DNA from: Halomonas socia
GTDB lineage: Bacteria; Pseudomonadota; Gammaproteobacteria; Pseudomonadales; Halomonadaceae
NCBI RefSeq assembly: GCF_010977575.1
Contig: NZ_CP048812.1
Span: forward strand, 3,038,001-3,102,000
Length of the DNA: 64,000 nucleotides
Reading direction: 5' to 3'
Shown: one piece after another, positions 51,360 through 60,583 of the stretch
Layout: the number at the start of each line of letters is the position of its first letter
Numbering within the stretch: position 1 is the stretch's first letter
Translations under genes and position numbers: made by a program
The notes under the pieces: model-generated
Databases searched by the model: none
Told to the model about the DNA's origin: nothing
The model's input: only the letters and a program-made list of their open reading frames with translations

Positions 51360-52601
51360 ATGCTCGACCGATTGCCCATCATGCTTGGTCTGCGCTACGT
51401 GCGGGCCAAGCGCCGTAATCATTTTATCTCGTTTATCTCGCTGACCTCGATGCTGGGGCTGATGCTCGGCGTCGCCGTGCTGATCCTGGTGCTGTCGGTG
51501 ATGAACGGCTTCGACCACGAGCTGCGCAATCGCATCCTGGGCATGGTGCCACACACCAAGATCGAGGTGCGCGAAGGCCTCAGTGACTGGCAGTCGCTGG
51601 CCGAGGAGTTGACCCAGCGCGAGCGGGTGATCGGCGCGGCGCCGTATATCCAGCAGCAGGGCATGTTCTCGGTCGGTGGGCGCAACGAGGGCGCCATGGT
51701 CAACGGTATCGAGCCCGAATGGGAGGATCGCGTATCGATCATCGGCCGGCACATGCAGCAGGGCAGCCTCGACGACCTGCAGCCCGGGGAGTGGAACCTG
51801 GTGCTCGGCTCGATGCTGGCGCGCAGCCTGGGCGTCAGCGTCGGCGACCGGGTGACCCTGCTGGTGCCCGAGGCCTCGATTACCCCGGCGGGGGTCTTTC
51901 CACGCCTCAAGCGCTTCACGGTCAGCGGTATCTTCAGCGTCGGCGCCGACCTCGATGCCGGCCTGGCCTATGCCAATATCGAGGACATGCAGACCCTGGC
52001 GCGCCTCGGCGACAACGTCGAAGGGCTGCGCCTGCAGCTCGACGACCTGTTCGCCGCCAACAGCGAGACCCGCGCCATCATTGATGAGCTGGGCAGCGGC
52101 TACCGCGGCATCGACTGGACCTTCTCCCACGGCAACCTGTTTCAGGCCATCCAGATGGAGAAGCGCATGATTGGCCTGCTGTTGACGGTGATCATCGCCG
52201 TGGCGGCCTTCAATATCGTCTCGACGCTGGTGATGGTGGTCACCGACAAGCATGCCGATATCGCCATCCTGCGCACCATCGGTGCCACGCCGCGCTCGAT
52301 CATGGGCATCTTCATCGTCCAGGGCCTGGCGATCGGCATCATCGGCATCCTGATCGGGGTGATACTCGGGGTGATCCTGGCGCTCAGCATCTCGGACATC
52401 ATCAACTTCTTCGAATCGGTGCTGGGCATCCAGTTCCTCGATTCCAACGTCTACTTCATCAGTCATCTGCCGTCACGCCTGGACTGGGCCGATGTCGGCA
52501 ACATCGTCGGTGCGGCCTTCGTGCTGACCTTCCTGTCGACGCTCTATCCAGCCTGGCGTGCGGCGCGGATTCAACCTGCCGAGGTACTGCGCTATGAGTG
52601 A
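51360..52601 (+). CDS. Lipoprotein-releasing ABC transporter permease, LolC/LolE/LolF type
   Basis: Inner-membrane permease that extracts lipoproteins and passes them to LolA. The 413-residue protein has one N-terminal membrane helix (LTSMLGLMLGVAVLILVLSV), a large periplasmic MacB-like domain (about 55-265) and three C-terminal helices (FtsX-like domain, about 270-410). ATG 51360 follows AAGGA at 51344. It overlaps lolD by 8 bases. Only one permease gene is present here, so it may work as a homodimer (LolF type) or with a partner encoded elsewhere. Confidence 0.9.
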   Translation: MLDRLPIMLGLRYVRAKRRNHFISFISLTSMLGLMLGVAVLILVLSVMNGFDHELRNRILGMVPHTKIEVREGLSDWQSLAEELTQRERVIGAAPYIQQQGMFSVGGRNEGAMVNGIEPEWEDRVSIIGRHMQQGSLDDLQPGEWNLVLGSMLARSLGVSVGDRVTLLVPEASITPAGVFPRLKRFTVSGIFSVGADLDAGLAYANIEDMQTLARLGDNVEGLRLQLDDLFAANSETRAIIDELGSGYRGIDWTFSHGNLFQAIQMEKRMIGLLLTVIIAVAAFNIVSTLVMVVTDKHADIAILRTIGATPRSIMGIFIVQGLAIGIIGILIGVILGVILALSISDIINFFESVLGIQFLDSNVYFISHLPSRLDWADVGNIVGAAFVLTFLSTLYPAWRAARIQPAEVLRYE

Positions 52602-53310
52602 TGACGTCAATAACCCCGCCGCGCAGACGGCAGGCAAGGTGCTGCTCGAGTGCCGCGGCCTGACTCGCACCTACCGTGAGGGGCCTCAGGATCTCACCGT
52701 GCTCCACCAGTTGGACCTCGAGGTGCGCGCCGGCGAGCGGGTCGCGGTGGTCGGCAGCTCAGGCTCGGGCAAGACTACGCTGCTCAACCTGCTCGGCGGG
52801 CTCGACAGCCCCAGCGCCGGCGAGGTCAAGGTGGCGGGAGAGTCGCTGGCACAGTTCAAGGAGGCGGCGCTGGGCAAGTTTCGCAACCGCCATATCGGTT
52901 TCGTCTACCAGTTCCACCACCTGCTGGCCGAACTGACGGCGCTGGAGAATGCCGCGCTGCCGCTGATGATTCGCGGCCAGTCGCGCAAGCAGGCCCAGGC
53001 TCGGGCGCGGGAGATCCTTGCCCGGGTGGGCATGGCCGAGCGCGCCGAGCACAAGCCCGGCGAGCTGTCCGGCGGTGAGCGCCAGCGAGTGGCCATTGCT
53101 CGCTCGCTGATCACCGACCCCAGCCTGGTGCTGATGGATGAGCCCACCGGTAACCTCGACCAGACCACCGCGGCAAGCATCCTGGCGCTGATGGACGAGC
53201 TGGCGTGGACCACCGCCTGCGCCTTCGTGGTAGTGACCCACGACCCGGCGCTGGCGGCCCACCAGGACCGCGTGCTGCGCCTCGACGGCGGCCGTCTCAC
53301 GGCGGCCTGA
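52594..53310 (+). CDS. lolD: Lipoprotein-releasing ABC transporter ATPase LolD
   Basis: ATPase that powers lipoprotein release from the inner membrane. The 238-residue protein has Walker A VVGSSGSGKTTLLNLL, the LolD-type Q-loop region FVYQFHHLLAELTALENAAL, signature LSGGERQRVAIARSL, Walker B LVLMDEPTGNLD and the switch His in VVTHDPAL. ATG 52594 lies inside the end of the permease gene. Confidence 0.96.
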   Translation: MSDDVNNPAAQTAGKVLLECRGLTRTYREGPQDLTVLHQLDLEVRAGERVAVVGSSGSGKTTLLNLLGGLDSPSAGEVKVAGESLAQFKEAALGKFRNRHIGFVYQFHHLLAELTALENAALPLMIRGQSRKQAQARAREILARVGMAERAEHKPGELSGGERQRVAIARSLITDPSLVLMDEPTGNLDQTTAASILALMDELAWTTACAFVVVTHDPALAAHQDRVLRLDGGRLTAA

Positions 53311-53853
53311 TCAGCACTCCTCGCCGTCGCGCTGACAGCGCCGCCGACGCAAGCGCCGGCGGCGCCAGCTGCGCGATACCTGCCAGCGCCAGATCAGGCG
53401 AATGATCAGGTTGGCGGCTAGCCCCACCACCACCGCCGAGACCAGCGAGCCGACCACCAGGATTGGCATGATGTCGACCATCTGCTCGGCGATCCAGCGT
53501 GTTGACAGCCGGGTGGGCGCCTCGCGGGCCGGGGTGCCTAGCAGCCAGGCGCCGATTCGGTAGTTGCCATAGAAGATCAGTGGCATGGTCAGCGGATTGG
53601 TGATCCACACCAGCCCCACCGAGAGCGGCAGATTGCAGCGCAGCAGCCAGGCGCCGAAGGCCGCCACCACCATCTGGCACGGGATCGGCAGCAGCGCACT
53701 GAACAGCCCCACCATGAAGGCGTTGGCCACGCTGCGCCGCGACAGCACCCACAGGGAGGGGTCGCCGATCAGGTGCCCCATGAAGCGCAGCGATCGGTTG
53801 CGCTTGAGGGTCTCGGGGTGGGGCATGTAGCGCTGTAGCAGTCGGCGCGGCAT
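53311..53853 (-). CDS. DUF2062 membrane protein
   Basis: Small membrane protein (180 residues) of the DUF2062 family, role unknown. Visible: the family opening in HPETLKRNRSLRFMG, two or three membrane segments (FMVGLFSALLPIPCQMVVAA, VGLVWITNPLTMPLIFYG, ILVVGSLVSAVVVGLAANLI) and a very basic C-terminal tail (WRRRRLRRRRCQRDGEEC). The stop is directly next to the lolD stop, so the genes converge with no gap. The comEC neighbour is shared with pseudomonads. Confidence 0.88.
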   Translation of the reverse strand: MPRRLLQRYMPHPETLKRNRSLRFMGHLIGDPSLWVLSRRSVANAFMVGLFSALLPIPCQMVVAAFGAWLLRCNLPLSVGLVWITNPLTMPLIFYGNYRIGAWLLGTPAREAPTRLSTRWIAEQMVDIMPILVVGSLVSAVVVGLAANLIIRLIWRWQVSRSWRRRRLRRRRCQRDGEEC

Positions 53854-53981
53854 GGCGGGCTCGTGTGGCGCTGGGGTGGCTCGAAGTCAGCTATTATCCA
53901 TACTAGGCTTATCGCCCGCCATGATTTGGCACCCTATTTGCCGTGCCACCCTGAGCGGCGACACATGGACGTGGAGCGACG

Positions 53982-56345
53982 ATGTGCATGGGATGGGCAC
54001 TGCCGCTGGCGCTAGCGGCACTATTCGGAATCGTCGTCGGCGAATTGGCGCCGGCGGGACTGGTCGAAGCAGGGCTGGTGGCAGGGCTACTGAGCTGGCG
54101 GCGCTGGCGCTGGATGGCGTTGCTGCTGGTGGCTGTCCTCACTGCCTGGCCGGTGCTGCAGGCGGGCTCCGCGAGCCTGCCCCAGGGACTCTCCCGCGAG
54201 GACCTGCAGCTGCAGGGACGGCTGCTGCAGGTCGAACCCCAGGGCGAACTGACGCGCCTGCTGGTCGCGGTCGAGGCGTGCCGCCCCGAGGCCGCGCCGC
54301 GCCCGGCCTGCGAGCGCCTGCGGCGGGTCCGCCTGACACTGTTCGACGCCGAGGGGCAGGCCTCCGAGATGCGCTCTGGCGAGCGCTGGCAGTTTGCGCT
54401 GCGGCTACGCCCGCCGACCGGTTTCGCCAATCCCCACACCTTCGACTATGCCGCCTGGCTGTGGCGCGAGCGCATCGATGCCACCGGCTATGTGCGCCGC
54501 GACCCTGCGCCTCTGCGGCTGTCGTCGGCGCCACCGCGGCCCGCGCGGCAGGGCCTTGCGTATCTCGACCGGCGCCTGGAGGAGGGGGTGGCGCGGCGTT
54601 GGCTGGCGGCATTGACGCTGGGTGCCGGGGAGCGCCTCAGCGACGACGACTGGACGCGGCTCAATGCCACGGGCACCACCCACCTGGTGGTGATCTCCGG
54701 GCTTCACGTGGGACTGGTCGCGGCTTTCACGCTGCTGCTGGGGCGCGGCGTCGCGAGGCTCGCCACGCCCACACGCTGGCGCTTGGCGACCTGGCCGTGG
54801 TGGCTGGCCGGCGCGACCGCGGTGGGCTATGCGCTGCTGGCCGGTTTCGCGCCGCCGGCCCAGCGCGCCATGCTGATGACGCTGATCGGCCTGTGGGTGG
54901 CCAGCGGGCGCCACGCCCCGGGGCCGTGGCAGGCCTGGTGGCTGGCCCTGGCTGCGGTACTGCTGTTCGACCCTCTTGCGCTGTGGCGGCCGGGACTGTG
55001 GCTGTCGTTTCTTGCCGTGGCGCTGCTGATCGTGATCTGGCAGGGGCGGCAGCGCCCCCATGGAGTGCGCGGCTGGCTGTGGGCGCTGCTGCGCACCCAG
55101 CTACTGCTGGCGCCGCTGATGGCGGCAGCGGTGTTGCTGGCCTTCGACCGGATGGCGCCCGCGGCACCGCTGGTCAACCTGCTGGCGGTGCCATTGGTCA
55201 GCTCGCTGATGGTGCCGCTGGGGCTACTCGGTTGGCTGCTGGCCTGGGTGCCGCCGCTGTCGGCGCTGTGCTGGTGGCTGTTCGGGGTGCTGGCCGAGGC
55301 GCTGTACGGCCTGCTGGGCGTGGCCATGAACTGGTTACCGGCGTGGTTGCCGGCACCCTGGCAGCGCGCGCCGCTGGCCCTCGCCCTGATTCTGCTGGCG
55401 GCCTGCTGGGCGCTGCCGGGCGTGCCGCGGCGCCTGCGCCTGGCGCTGAGCCTTGGGTTGGGGATAGTGCCGCTGTCGCTGGCACCGCCCGAGGTGGCGC
55501 CGGGGCAGCTGGAGGTGCGGGTGCACGATGTTGGCCAGGGCCAGCTGGTCGACCTGCGCACCGCCAACCACCGCCTGCTCTACGACACCGGGCCGCGCTT
55601 TCGCTCCGGGTACATGCCGCTGGCCGACCTGTGGTCAAGGCCACAGCGCTTCGATCGGGTCATCGTCAGCCACGACGATATCGATCACGCCGGCGGGGTG
55701 CCGGCGCTGACGGCGCACCACGTAGACGAGTTCATGGCGCCGCGTGGCGAGCGGATCGGCGTGCCGTTCACGGCGTGCCAGGCCGGGCAGCGCTGGCAGT
55801 GGGACGACGTGGAGTTTCGCCTGCTGTGGCCGCCGCCCGGAGATAACGCCGAGTGGTCGAGCAATGACCGTTCCTGCGTGCTGCTGGTCGAGGCCGGCGC
55901 GCAGCGGCTGCTGATCACCGGCGACGTGGGGCGCCGGGTGGAGCGCTTCTTTCTGCTCGAGGTGGACGCCCCGTTGACACTGCTGGTGGCCGGCCACCAC
56001 GGCAGCCATACCAGTACCGGGCCGCAGCTGGTCGAGCTGCTCGACCCCCGGCAGGTGGTGTTCAGCGCCGGACGCGACAATCCTTTCGGTCACCCTGGCG
56101 ATGGAGTGGTGCGGCGGCTGCGCGGCCGCTGCCTGTGGAATACCGCCCTCGACGGCGCGGTCAGCTGGCGGCTGGGCAACGCGGCCCCGCCCCGCGGCGA
56201 GGCGATGCGCGACCTGACGGCGTGGCGCGGCGGTGTCGGCGACAGATGTCATGGGGTAGAATCGGCGCCACTCGATACAGGTTATCACCCTGCATTCGCT
56301 ACCCAAGACGGTCACGATTCATCGACACACGGGGAGACACCGTGA
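53982..56345 (+). CDS. comEC: DNA uptake channel ComEC/Rec2
   Basis: Polytopic inner-membrane protein that takes single-stranded DNA into the cell during transformation. The 787-residue protein has an N-terminal membrane and DUF4131 region (about 1-190), the Competence domain (about 210-480, with ATGTTHLVVISGLHVGLVAA), and a C-terminal metallo-beta-lactamase-like domain (about 505-740, with VHDVGQGQLVDL, IVSHDDIDHAGG and LVAGHHGSHTST). It suggests potential competence but does not prove it. Its stop overlaps the msbA GTG start (GTGA). Confidence 0.94.
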   Translation: MCMGWALPLALAALFGIVVGELAPAGLVEAGLVAGLLSWRRWRWMALLLVAVLTAWPVLQAGSASLPQGLSREDLQLQGRLLQVEPQGELTRLLVAVEACRPEAAPRPACERLRRVRLTLFDAEGQASEMRSGERWQFALRLRPPTGFANPHTFDYAAWLWRERIDATGYVRRDPAPLRLSSAPPRPARQGLAYLDRRLEEGVARRWLAALTLGAGERLSDDDWTRLNATGTTHLVVISGLHVGLVAAFTLLLGRGVARLATPTRWRLATWPWWLAGATAVGYALLAGFAPPAQRAMLMTLIGLWVASGRHAPGPWQAWWLALAAVLLFDPLALWRPGLWLSFLAVALLIVIWQGRQRPHGVRGWLWALLRTQLLLAPLMAAAVLLAFDRMAPAAPLVNLLAVPLVSSLMVPLGLLGWLLAWVPPLSALCWWLFGVLAEALYGLLGVAMNWLPAWLPAPWQRAPLALALILLAACWALPGVPRRLRLALSLGLGIVPLSLAPPEVAPGQLEVRVHDVGQGQLVDLRTANHRLLYDTGPRFRSGYMPLADLWSRPQRFDRVIVSHDDIDHAGGVPALTAHHVDEFMAPRGERIGVPFTACQAGQRWQWDDVEFRLLWPPPGDNAEWSSNDRSCVLLVEAGAQRLLITGDVGRRVERFFLLEVDAPLTLLVAGHHGSHTSTGPQLVELLDPRQVVFSAGRDNPFGHPGDGVVRRLRGRCLWNTALDGAVSWRLGNAAPPRGEAMRDLTAWRGGVGDRCHGVESAPLDTGYHPAFATQDGHDSSTHGETP

Positions 56346-58087
56346 CGCAACAATCCGGCTGGGCCCTTTACAAGCAACTGCTTGGCTACGTAAAGCCGCA
56401 CTGGCGGTCATTCGCTGTGGCGGTGGTCGGCTATGCGATCTATGCCGCCTCGAGCACCGCGCTGGCGGAGATGATGAAGCGCCTGATCGACGGCATTCAG
56501 ACCCCCGACGCCGCCTTTCGACTGTTCCTGCCGCTGTTCGTGGTCGGCATGTTCGCCGCGCGCGGCGTGGGCACCTTTCTGGGCACCTACTTCATGAGTA
56601 ACGTGGCGCGCAATGTGGTCCATGCGCTGCGCTGCAACGTATTCAACCATATGCTGCATCTGCCGGGGCGCTTCTTCGATTCTCACTCCAGCGGCCACCT
56701 GATCTCGCGGGTTACCTACCACGTCGAGCAGGTCACTGGCGCGGCCACCAACGCCATTACCATCCTGCTCCGCGAGGGGCTGTTCGTGGTCGGGCTGATC
56801 GGCTATCTGCTGTGGACCAACTGGATGCTGACGCTGCTGTTCCTGGCGGTCACCCCGCTGATCGGTGGCGTGGTCAACTACGCCAGCAAGCGCTTCCGGC
56901 GCATCTCGCAGCGTATCCAGCACTCCATGGGCGACGTCACCCACGTCGCTTCCGAGGCGCTATCCGGCTATCGTGTGGTGCGCACCCACGGCGCCGAGGC
57001 CTTCGAGAAGGCGCGCTTCGCCGAGGCCAGCGAGAACAACCGCCAGCAGAGCATGAAGGAGGCGCTGACCAAGGCCATCAGCACGCCGGTGATCCAGCTG
57101 ATGATCGCACTGTCGCTGGCGCTGCTGGTGTGGCTGGCGATGTCGCCGGCGCTGCTCGACGACATGACGGCCGGCGAGTTCGTGGCCTTTATTACTGCGG
57201 CCTCGCTGATGGCCAAGCCGGTGCGCCAGTTGACCGAGATCAATAGCGAGATTCAGAAGGGCATCGCCGCCTCCGGCGAGCTGTTCCAACTGCTCGATGA
57301 GCCCCTCGAGGATGATCGCGGCGAGCGCCTGCCGCAGCGGCTGGTGGGTGACGTCAGCCTGCGTGACGTGCATTTTCGCTACGCCGACGACCAGCCGGAG
57401 GTGCTCAAGGGCATCGATCTCGAGGTCAAGGCGGGGGAGATGATCGCCATCGTCGGGCGCTCGGGCAGCGGCAAGTCGACGCTGGTCAGCCTGCTGCCGC
57501 GTTTCTATCGTCCCAGCCAGGGCGAGGTGCTGATCGACGGCGTGGCGGTGCAGGAGTACCAGCTCTCGCCGCTGCGCCGCCAGATCGCCATCGTGTCCCA
57601 GCAGGTCACGCTATTCAATGCCACGGTGGCGGCCAACATCGCCTACGGCGTGCCGGATGCCGACTCTGCAGCCATCGAGGCCGCCGCGCGGGCCGCCTAC
57701 GCCCACGAGTTCATCGACAAGCTGCCCAACGGCTATGCCACGGTGATCGGCGATAACGGCGTGATGCTCTCCGGCGGCCAGCGCCAGCGGTTGGCGATCG
57801 CCCGTGCCATCTTCAAGGATGCGCCATTGCTGATCCTTGACGAGGCCACTTCGGCACTGGACAGCGAGTCGGAGCGCTATATCCAGCGTGCCCTGGAAGA
57901 GGTCTGCCGGGGGCGCACGACCTTCGTTATTGCCCACCGTTTGTCGACCATCGAGCGCGCCGATCGCATCCTGGTCATGGAGCAGGGCCGGCTGGTCGAG
58001 CAGGGCAGCCACCGCGAGCTGCTGGCCCGCGACGGAGCCTATGCGGCGCTGCACCGGCTGCAGTTCCAGGACTCGGCGCTGCCATGA
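56342..58087 (+). CDS. msbA: Lipid A flippase MsbA
   Basis: Homodimeric ABC exporter that flips core-lipid A across the inner membrane. The 581-residue protein has six membrane helices (about 20-320) and an ATPase domain with Walker A VGRSGSGKST (371-380), the signature LSGGQRQRLAIARAI, Walker B LLILDEATSALD and the switch His in VIAHRLSTI. The start is GTG 56342, coupled to comEC, giving almost the same length as E. coli MsbA. Longer upstream frames are shadows of comEC. lpxK follows with a 4-base overlap. Confidence 0.96.
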   Translation: MTQQSGWALYKQLLGYVKPHWRSFAVAVVGYAIYAASSTALAEMMKRLIDGIQTPDAAFRLFLPLFVVGMFAARGVGTFLGTYFMSNVARNVVHALRCNVFNHMLHLPGRFFDSHSSGHLISRVTYHVEQVTGAATNAITILLREGLFVVGLIGYLLWTNWMLTLLFLAVTPLIGGVVNYASKRFRRISQRIQHSMGDVTHVASEALSGYRVVRTHGAEAFEKARFAEASENNRQQSMKEALTKAISTPVIQLMIALSLALLVWLAMSPALLDDMTAGEFVAFITAASLMAKPVRQLTEINSEIQKGIAASGELFQLLDEPLEDDRGERLPQRLVGDVSLRDVHFRYADDQPEVLKGIDLEVKAGEMIAIVGRSGSGKSTLVSLLPRFYRPSQGEVLIDGVAVQEYQLSPLRRQIAIVSQQVTLFNATVAANIAYGVPDADSAAIEAAARAAYAHEFIDKLPNGYATVIGDNGVMLSGGQRQRLAIARAIFKDAPLLILDEATSALDSESERYIQRALEEVCRGRTTFVIAHRLSTIERADRILVMEQGRLVEQGSHRELLARDGAYAALHRLQFQDSALP

Positions 58088-59109
58088 GCGCGCGGCTCGG
58101 CGAACGCTGGCTAGCGGCGGCCTACCGCGGCGACGCCTGGCTCGCGCTGCTGCGGCCGCTGGAAGCGCTCTATCGCTGGGCGGTCGAGCGCCGCAGGCGT
58201 GCCTACCTACGCGGCGACAAGTCGGTGTGGCGGGCACCTGTACCGGTCATCGTGGTCGGCAATATCACCCTCGGCGGTACCGGCAAGTCTCCGCTCACCG
58301 CCTGGCTCGCCGACTGGCTGGCGGCACAAGGCTGGCGGCCGGGCATCGTGTCGCGGGGCTATGGTGGGCGCAGTGAGCGCTATCCGCTGCTGGTCGGCGC
58401 CGATACGCCACCCAGCGACTGCGGCGACGAGCCATTGATGCTGGCCCTGCAGTGCGACGTGCCGGTGGTGGTCGACCCCGACCGGCCGCGTGGCGCCCGG
58501 GCGCTGCTCGACGCCGGCTGCGACATCGTGATCAGCGACGACGGCCTGCAGCATCTGGCCCTGGGGCGCGATATCGAACTGGTGGTGGTCGACGCCCGGC
58601 GTGGCTTGGGCAACGCGCGCTGCCTGCCGGCCGGGCCGCTGCGCGAGCCCGTCGAACGGCTGGCGCGGGTCGATGCGGTGCTGCTCAATGGCGAGCACGA
58701 CTCGCCCACCACGCCATCCGGGTACCGCATGCAGCTTGCGCCGCAACGCTGGCATCATCTGGCCAGCGGCGCGCGCCACGCGCTGCGGCCGTTGCCGTTC
58801 GAGGCAGCGGTGCACGGCATTGCCGGCATCGGCCACCCGCAGCGCTTCTTCGCCACGCTGGCGGCGCTGGGGCTCGAGGTGGAGCGGCATGCGTTCGCCG
58901 ATCATCACCACTACCAGGCCGATGAGCTGGCATTCGACGACGCGCGCCCGGTGGTGATGACCGCCAAGGACGCGGTCAAGTGCCGCGCCATGGCCGACCC
59001 CCGCCACTGGGCGCTGGAGGTAGAGGCCCAGCCGGACACTGCCTTCGTGACCTGGCTCGAGGCGCGCCTCGCCGGGGCTCCCAACCACTGCAAGGACACC
59101 AAGGGCTGA
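58084..59109 (+). CDS. lpxK: Tetraacyldisaccharide 4'-kinase LpxK
   Basis: Membrane-associated P-loop kinase that phosphorylates the lipid A precursor to lipid IVA. The 341-residue protein has the N-terminal amphipathic/membrane segment, the P-loop VVGNITLGGTGKSPLTAWL, GIVSRGYGG, the catalytic-region ISDDGLQHLALGRDIELVVVD and GNARCLPAGPLREP. The msbA-lpxK pair is typical. Its start overlaps the msbA stop by 4 bases. Confidence 0.97.
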   Translation: MSARLGERWLAAAYRGDAWLALLRPLEALYRWAVERRRRAYLRGDKSVWRAPVPVIVVGNITLGGTGKSPLTAWLADWLAAQGWRPGIVSRGYGGRSERYPLLVGADTPPSDCGDEPLMLALQCDVPVVVDPDRPRGARALLDAGCDIVISDDGLQHLALGRDIELVVVDARRGLGNARCLPAGPLREPVERLARVDAVLLNGEHDSPTTPSGYRMQLAPQRWHHLASGARHALRPLPFEAAVHGIAGIGHPQRFFATLAALGLEVERHAFADHHHYQADELAFDDARPVVMTAKDAVKCRAMADPRHWALEVEAQPDTAFVTWLEARLAGAPNHCKDTKG

Positions 59110-59114
59110 ATATC

Positions 59115-59330
59115 ATGACGTTAGACAAGCAACTACTGGCCATGCTGGTCTGCCCGCTGTGCCAGGGCAAGCTCAAGTACGACCGTGAGGCCGCCGAGGT
59201 CAAGTGCCACTTCGATGGCCTGGCCTTCCCCATCCGCGACGGTATCCCGGTGATGCTGGAGGAGGAGGCTCGGATCATGGATACCGATGAGAAGCTCGGC
59301 AAGGGGCCGTCGGGGGGCGACTCGGCATGA
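59115..59330 (+). CDS. Trm112-like small protein (YcaR family)
   Basis: Small protein (71 residues) of the Trm112/UPF0434 family, usually encoded between lpxK and kdsB; role not established. It has [17 protein letters not shown] and [16 protein letters not shown]. Only one Cys pair (CPLC) is present, as in E. coli YcaR, so a full zinc site is unlikely. The tail is acidic. The stop overlaps the kdsB start by 4 bases. Confidence 0.9.
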   Translation: MTLDKQLLAMLVCPLCQGKLKYDREAAEVKCHFDGLAFPIRDGIPVMLEEEARIMDTDEKLGKGPSGGDSA

Positions 59331-60094
59331 GCGACTTCGTGGTGGTAGTACCGGCACGCTACGCGTCGTCGCGCCTGCCCGGCAAGCCGCTGCTCGACCT
59401 CGGCGGCGAGCCGATGGTGGTGCGGGTGTGGCGCCAGGCGCTGGCCAGTGCGGCGCTGCGGGTAGTGGTGGCTACCGACGACACGCGCATCGTCGAGGCG
59501 GTCACCGCGGTGGGCGGCGAGGCGCTGATGACCCGCGACGACCACCCCTCGGGGACCGACCGGCTGGCCGAGGTCGCCGAGCAGTTGGGGCTCGACGAGA
59601 CGGCCATCGTGGTCAACGTGCAGGGCGACGAGCCGCTGCTGCCGGCGTCGTTGATCGATCAGGTGGCGGCGCGCCTGGCCGCCGACGACGAGGCCTCGAT
59701 CGCCACCCTGGCCGAGCCCATCAGCGATGTCGAGACGCTGTTCAATGCCAACGTGGTCAAGGTGGTGCGCGACTTCCGAGGGCGTGCGCTGTATTTCTCT
59801 CGCGCCCCGATCCCGTGGGATCGTGAGACCTTTGCCGAGCGGCCTGAGCTGCTCGACAGCGACAGCTGGCTGCGCCATATCGGCCTCTACGCCTACCGGG
59901 TCGGCTTTTTGAATGCCTATCGCCGCTGGTCGCCGGCGCCCCTCGAGCAGCTCGAGCAGCTCGAGCAACTGCGCGCCCTGCAGCATGGCCATCACATCCA
60001 GGTGGCGCTGGCCTGTGATCGTCATCCGGCCGGCGTCGACACCGCCGAGGATCTCGCCCGGGTGCGCCAGTGGCTGGCCGAGCAGCAAACTTGA
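59327..60094 (+). CDS. kdsB: CMP-Kdo synthetase KdsB
   Basis: Activates Kdo with CTP for transfer to lipid A. The 255-residue protein has [42 protein letters not shown] and [15 protein letters not shown]. Near residue 205 a LEQ triplet occurs three times in a row (encoded by a CTCGAGCA-type tandem), one more than in the E. coli protein. It closes the Kdo pathway in the window together with KdsC and KdsD. Confidence 0.96.
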   Translation: MSDFVVVVPARYASSRLPGKPLLDLGGEPMVVRVWRQALASAALRVVVATDDTRIVEAVTAVGGEALMTRDDHPSGTDRLAEVAEQLGLDETAIVVNVQGDEPLLPASLIDQVAARLAADDEASIATLAEPISDVETLFNANVVKVVRDFRGRALYFSRAPIPWDRETFAERPELLDSDSWLRHIGLYAYRVGFLNAYRRWSPAPLEQLEQLEQLRALQHGHHIQVALACDRHPAGVDTAEDLARVRQWLAEQQT

Positions 60095-60106
60095 TGAGGA
60101 GATCGC

Positions 60107-60583
60107 ATGCGGATTCTATTCGTCTGCCTGGGTAATATCTGCCGTTCCCCCACCGCCGAGGGGGTGTTACGCCGCCGCTTGGTCGATGCCGGCCTGAGCG
60201 AGGTCGTCGAGGTGGACTCCTGCGGTACCGGCGCCTGGCACATCGGCAAGGCGCCGGACGCCAGGGCACAGGCGGCGGCCAGCCAGCGCGAGGTCGATTT
60301 GAGCCAGCTGCGCGCCCGCCAGCTCGATGCCGAAGATTTTGCCCGCTTCGACTACCTGCTGGCCATGGACGACGGCAACCTGGCCAGCCTCGAGGCCATG
60401 CGGCCCGCCGACTGTGTCGCCCATATCGGGCTGCTGCTCGACTTCACCGGCGATTCGGGTCGCGCGGTGCCCGACCCCTACTACGGCGGTGAGCAGGGCT
60501 TCGATGAGGTATTCGGCCTGGTGGAACGGGCCGCCGATGGCCTGATCGAGCATCTCCGTCAGCGCCTGGAGCACGCGCAGTGA
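60107..60583 (+). CDS. Low-molecular-weight protein-tyrosine phosphatase
   Basis: Cytoplasmic phosphatase of the arsenate-reductase-like LMW-PTP family, 158 residues. The P-loop is VCLGNICRSP with Cys7 and Arg13, and the general acid Asp lies in VPDPYYGG. Its targets are unknown. The wzb-type partners are capsule kinases, but none is encoded nearby. It is placed between kdsB and murB as in pseudomonads. ATG 60107 has GAGGAGA just upstream, and the stop overlaps murB. Confidence 0.94.
   Translation: MRILFVCLGNICRSPTAEGVLRRRLVDAGLSEVVEVDSCGTGAWHIGKAPDARAQAAASQREVDLSQLRARQLDAEDFARFDYLLAMDDGNLASLEAMRPADCVAHIGLLLDFTGDSGRAVPDPYYGGEQGFDEVFGLVERAADGLIEHLRQRLEHAQ

Noticed and set aside
53852-55846. 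A 664-codon plus-strand frame overlapping comEC
   Set aside because: It is a shifted frame with Gly/Ala/Arg-rich product. comEC in the other frame has the full domain set.
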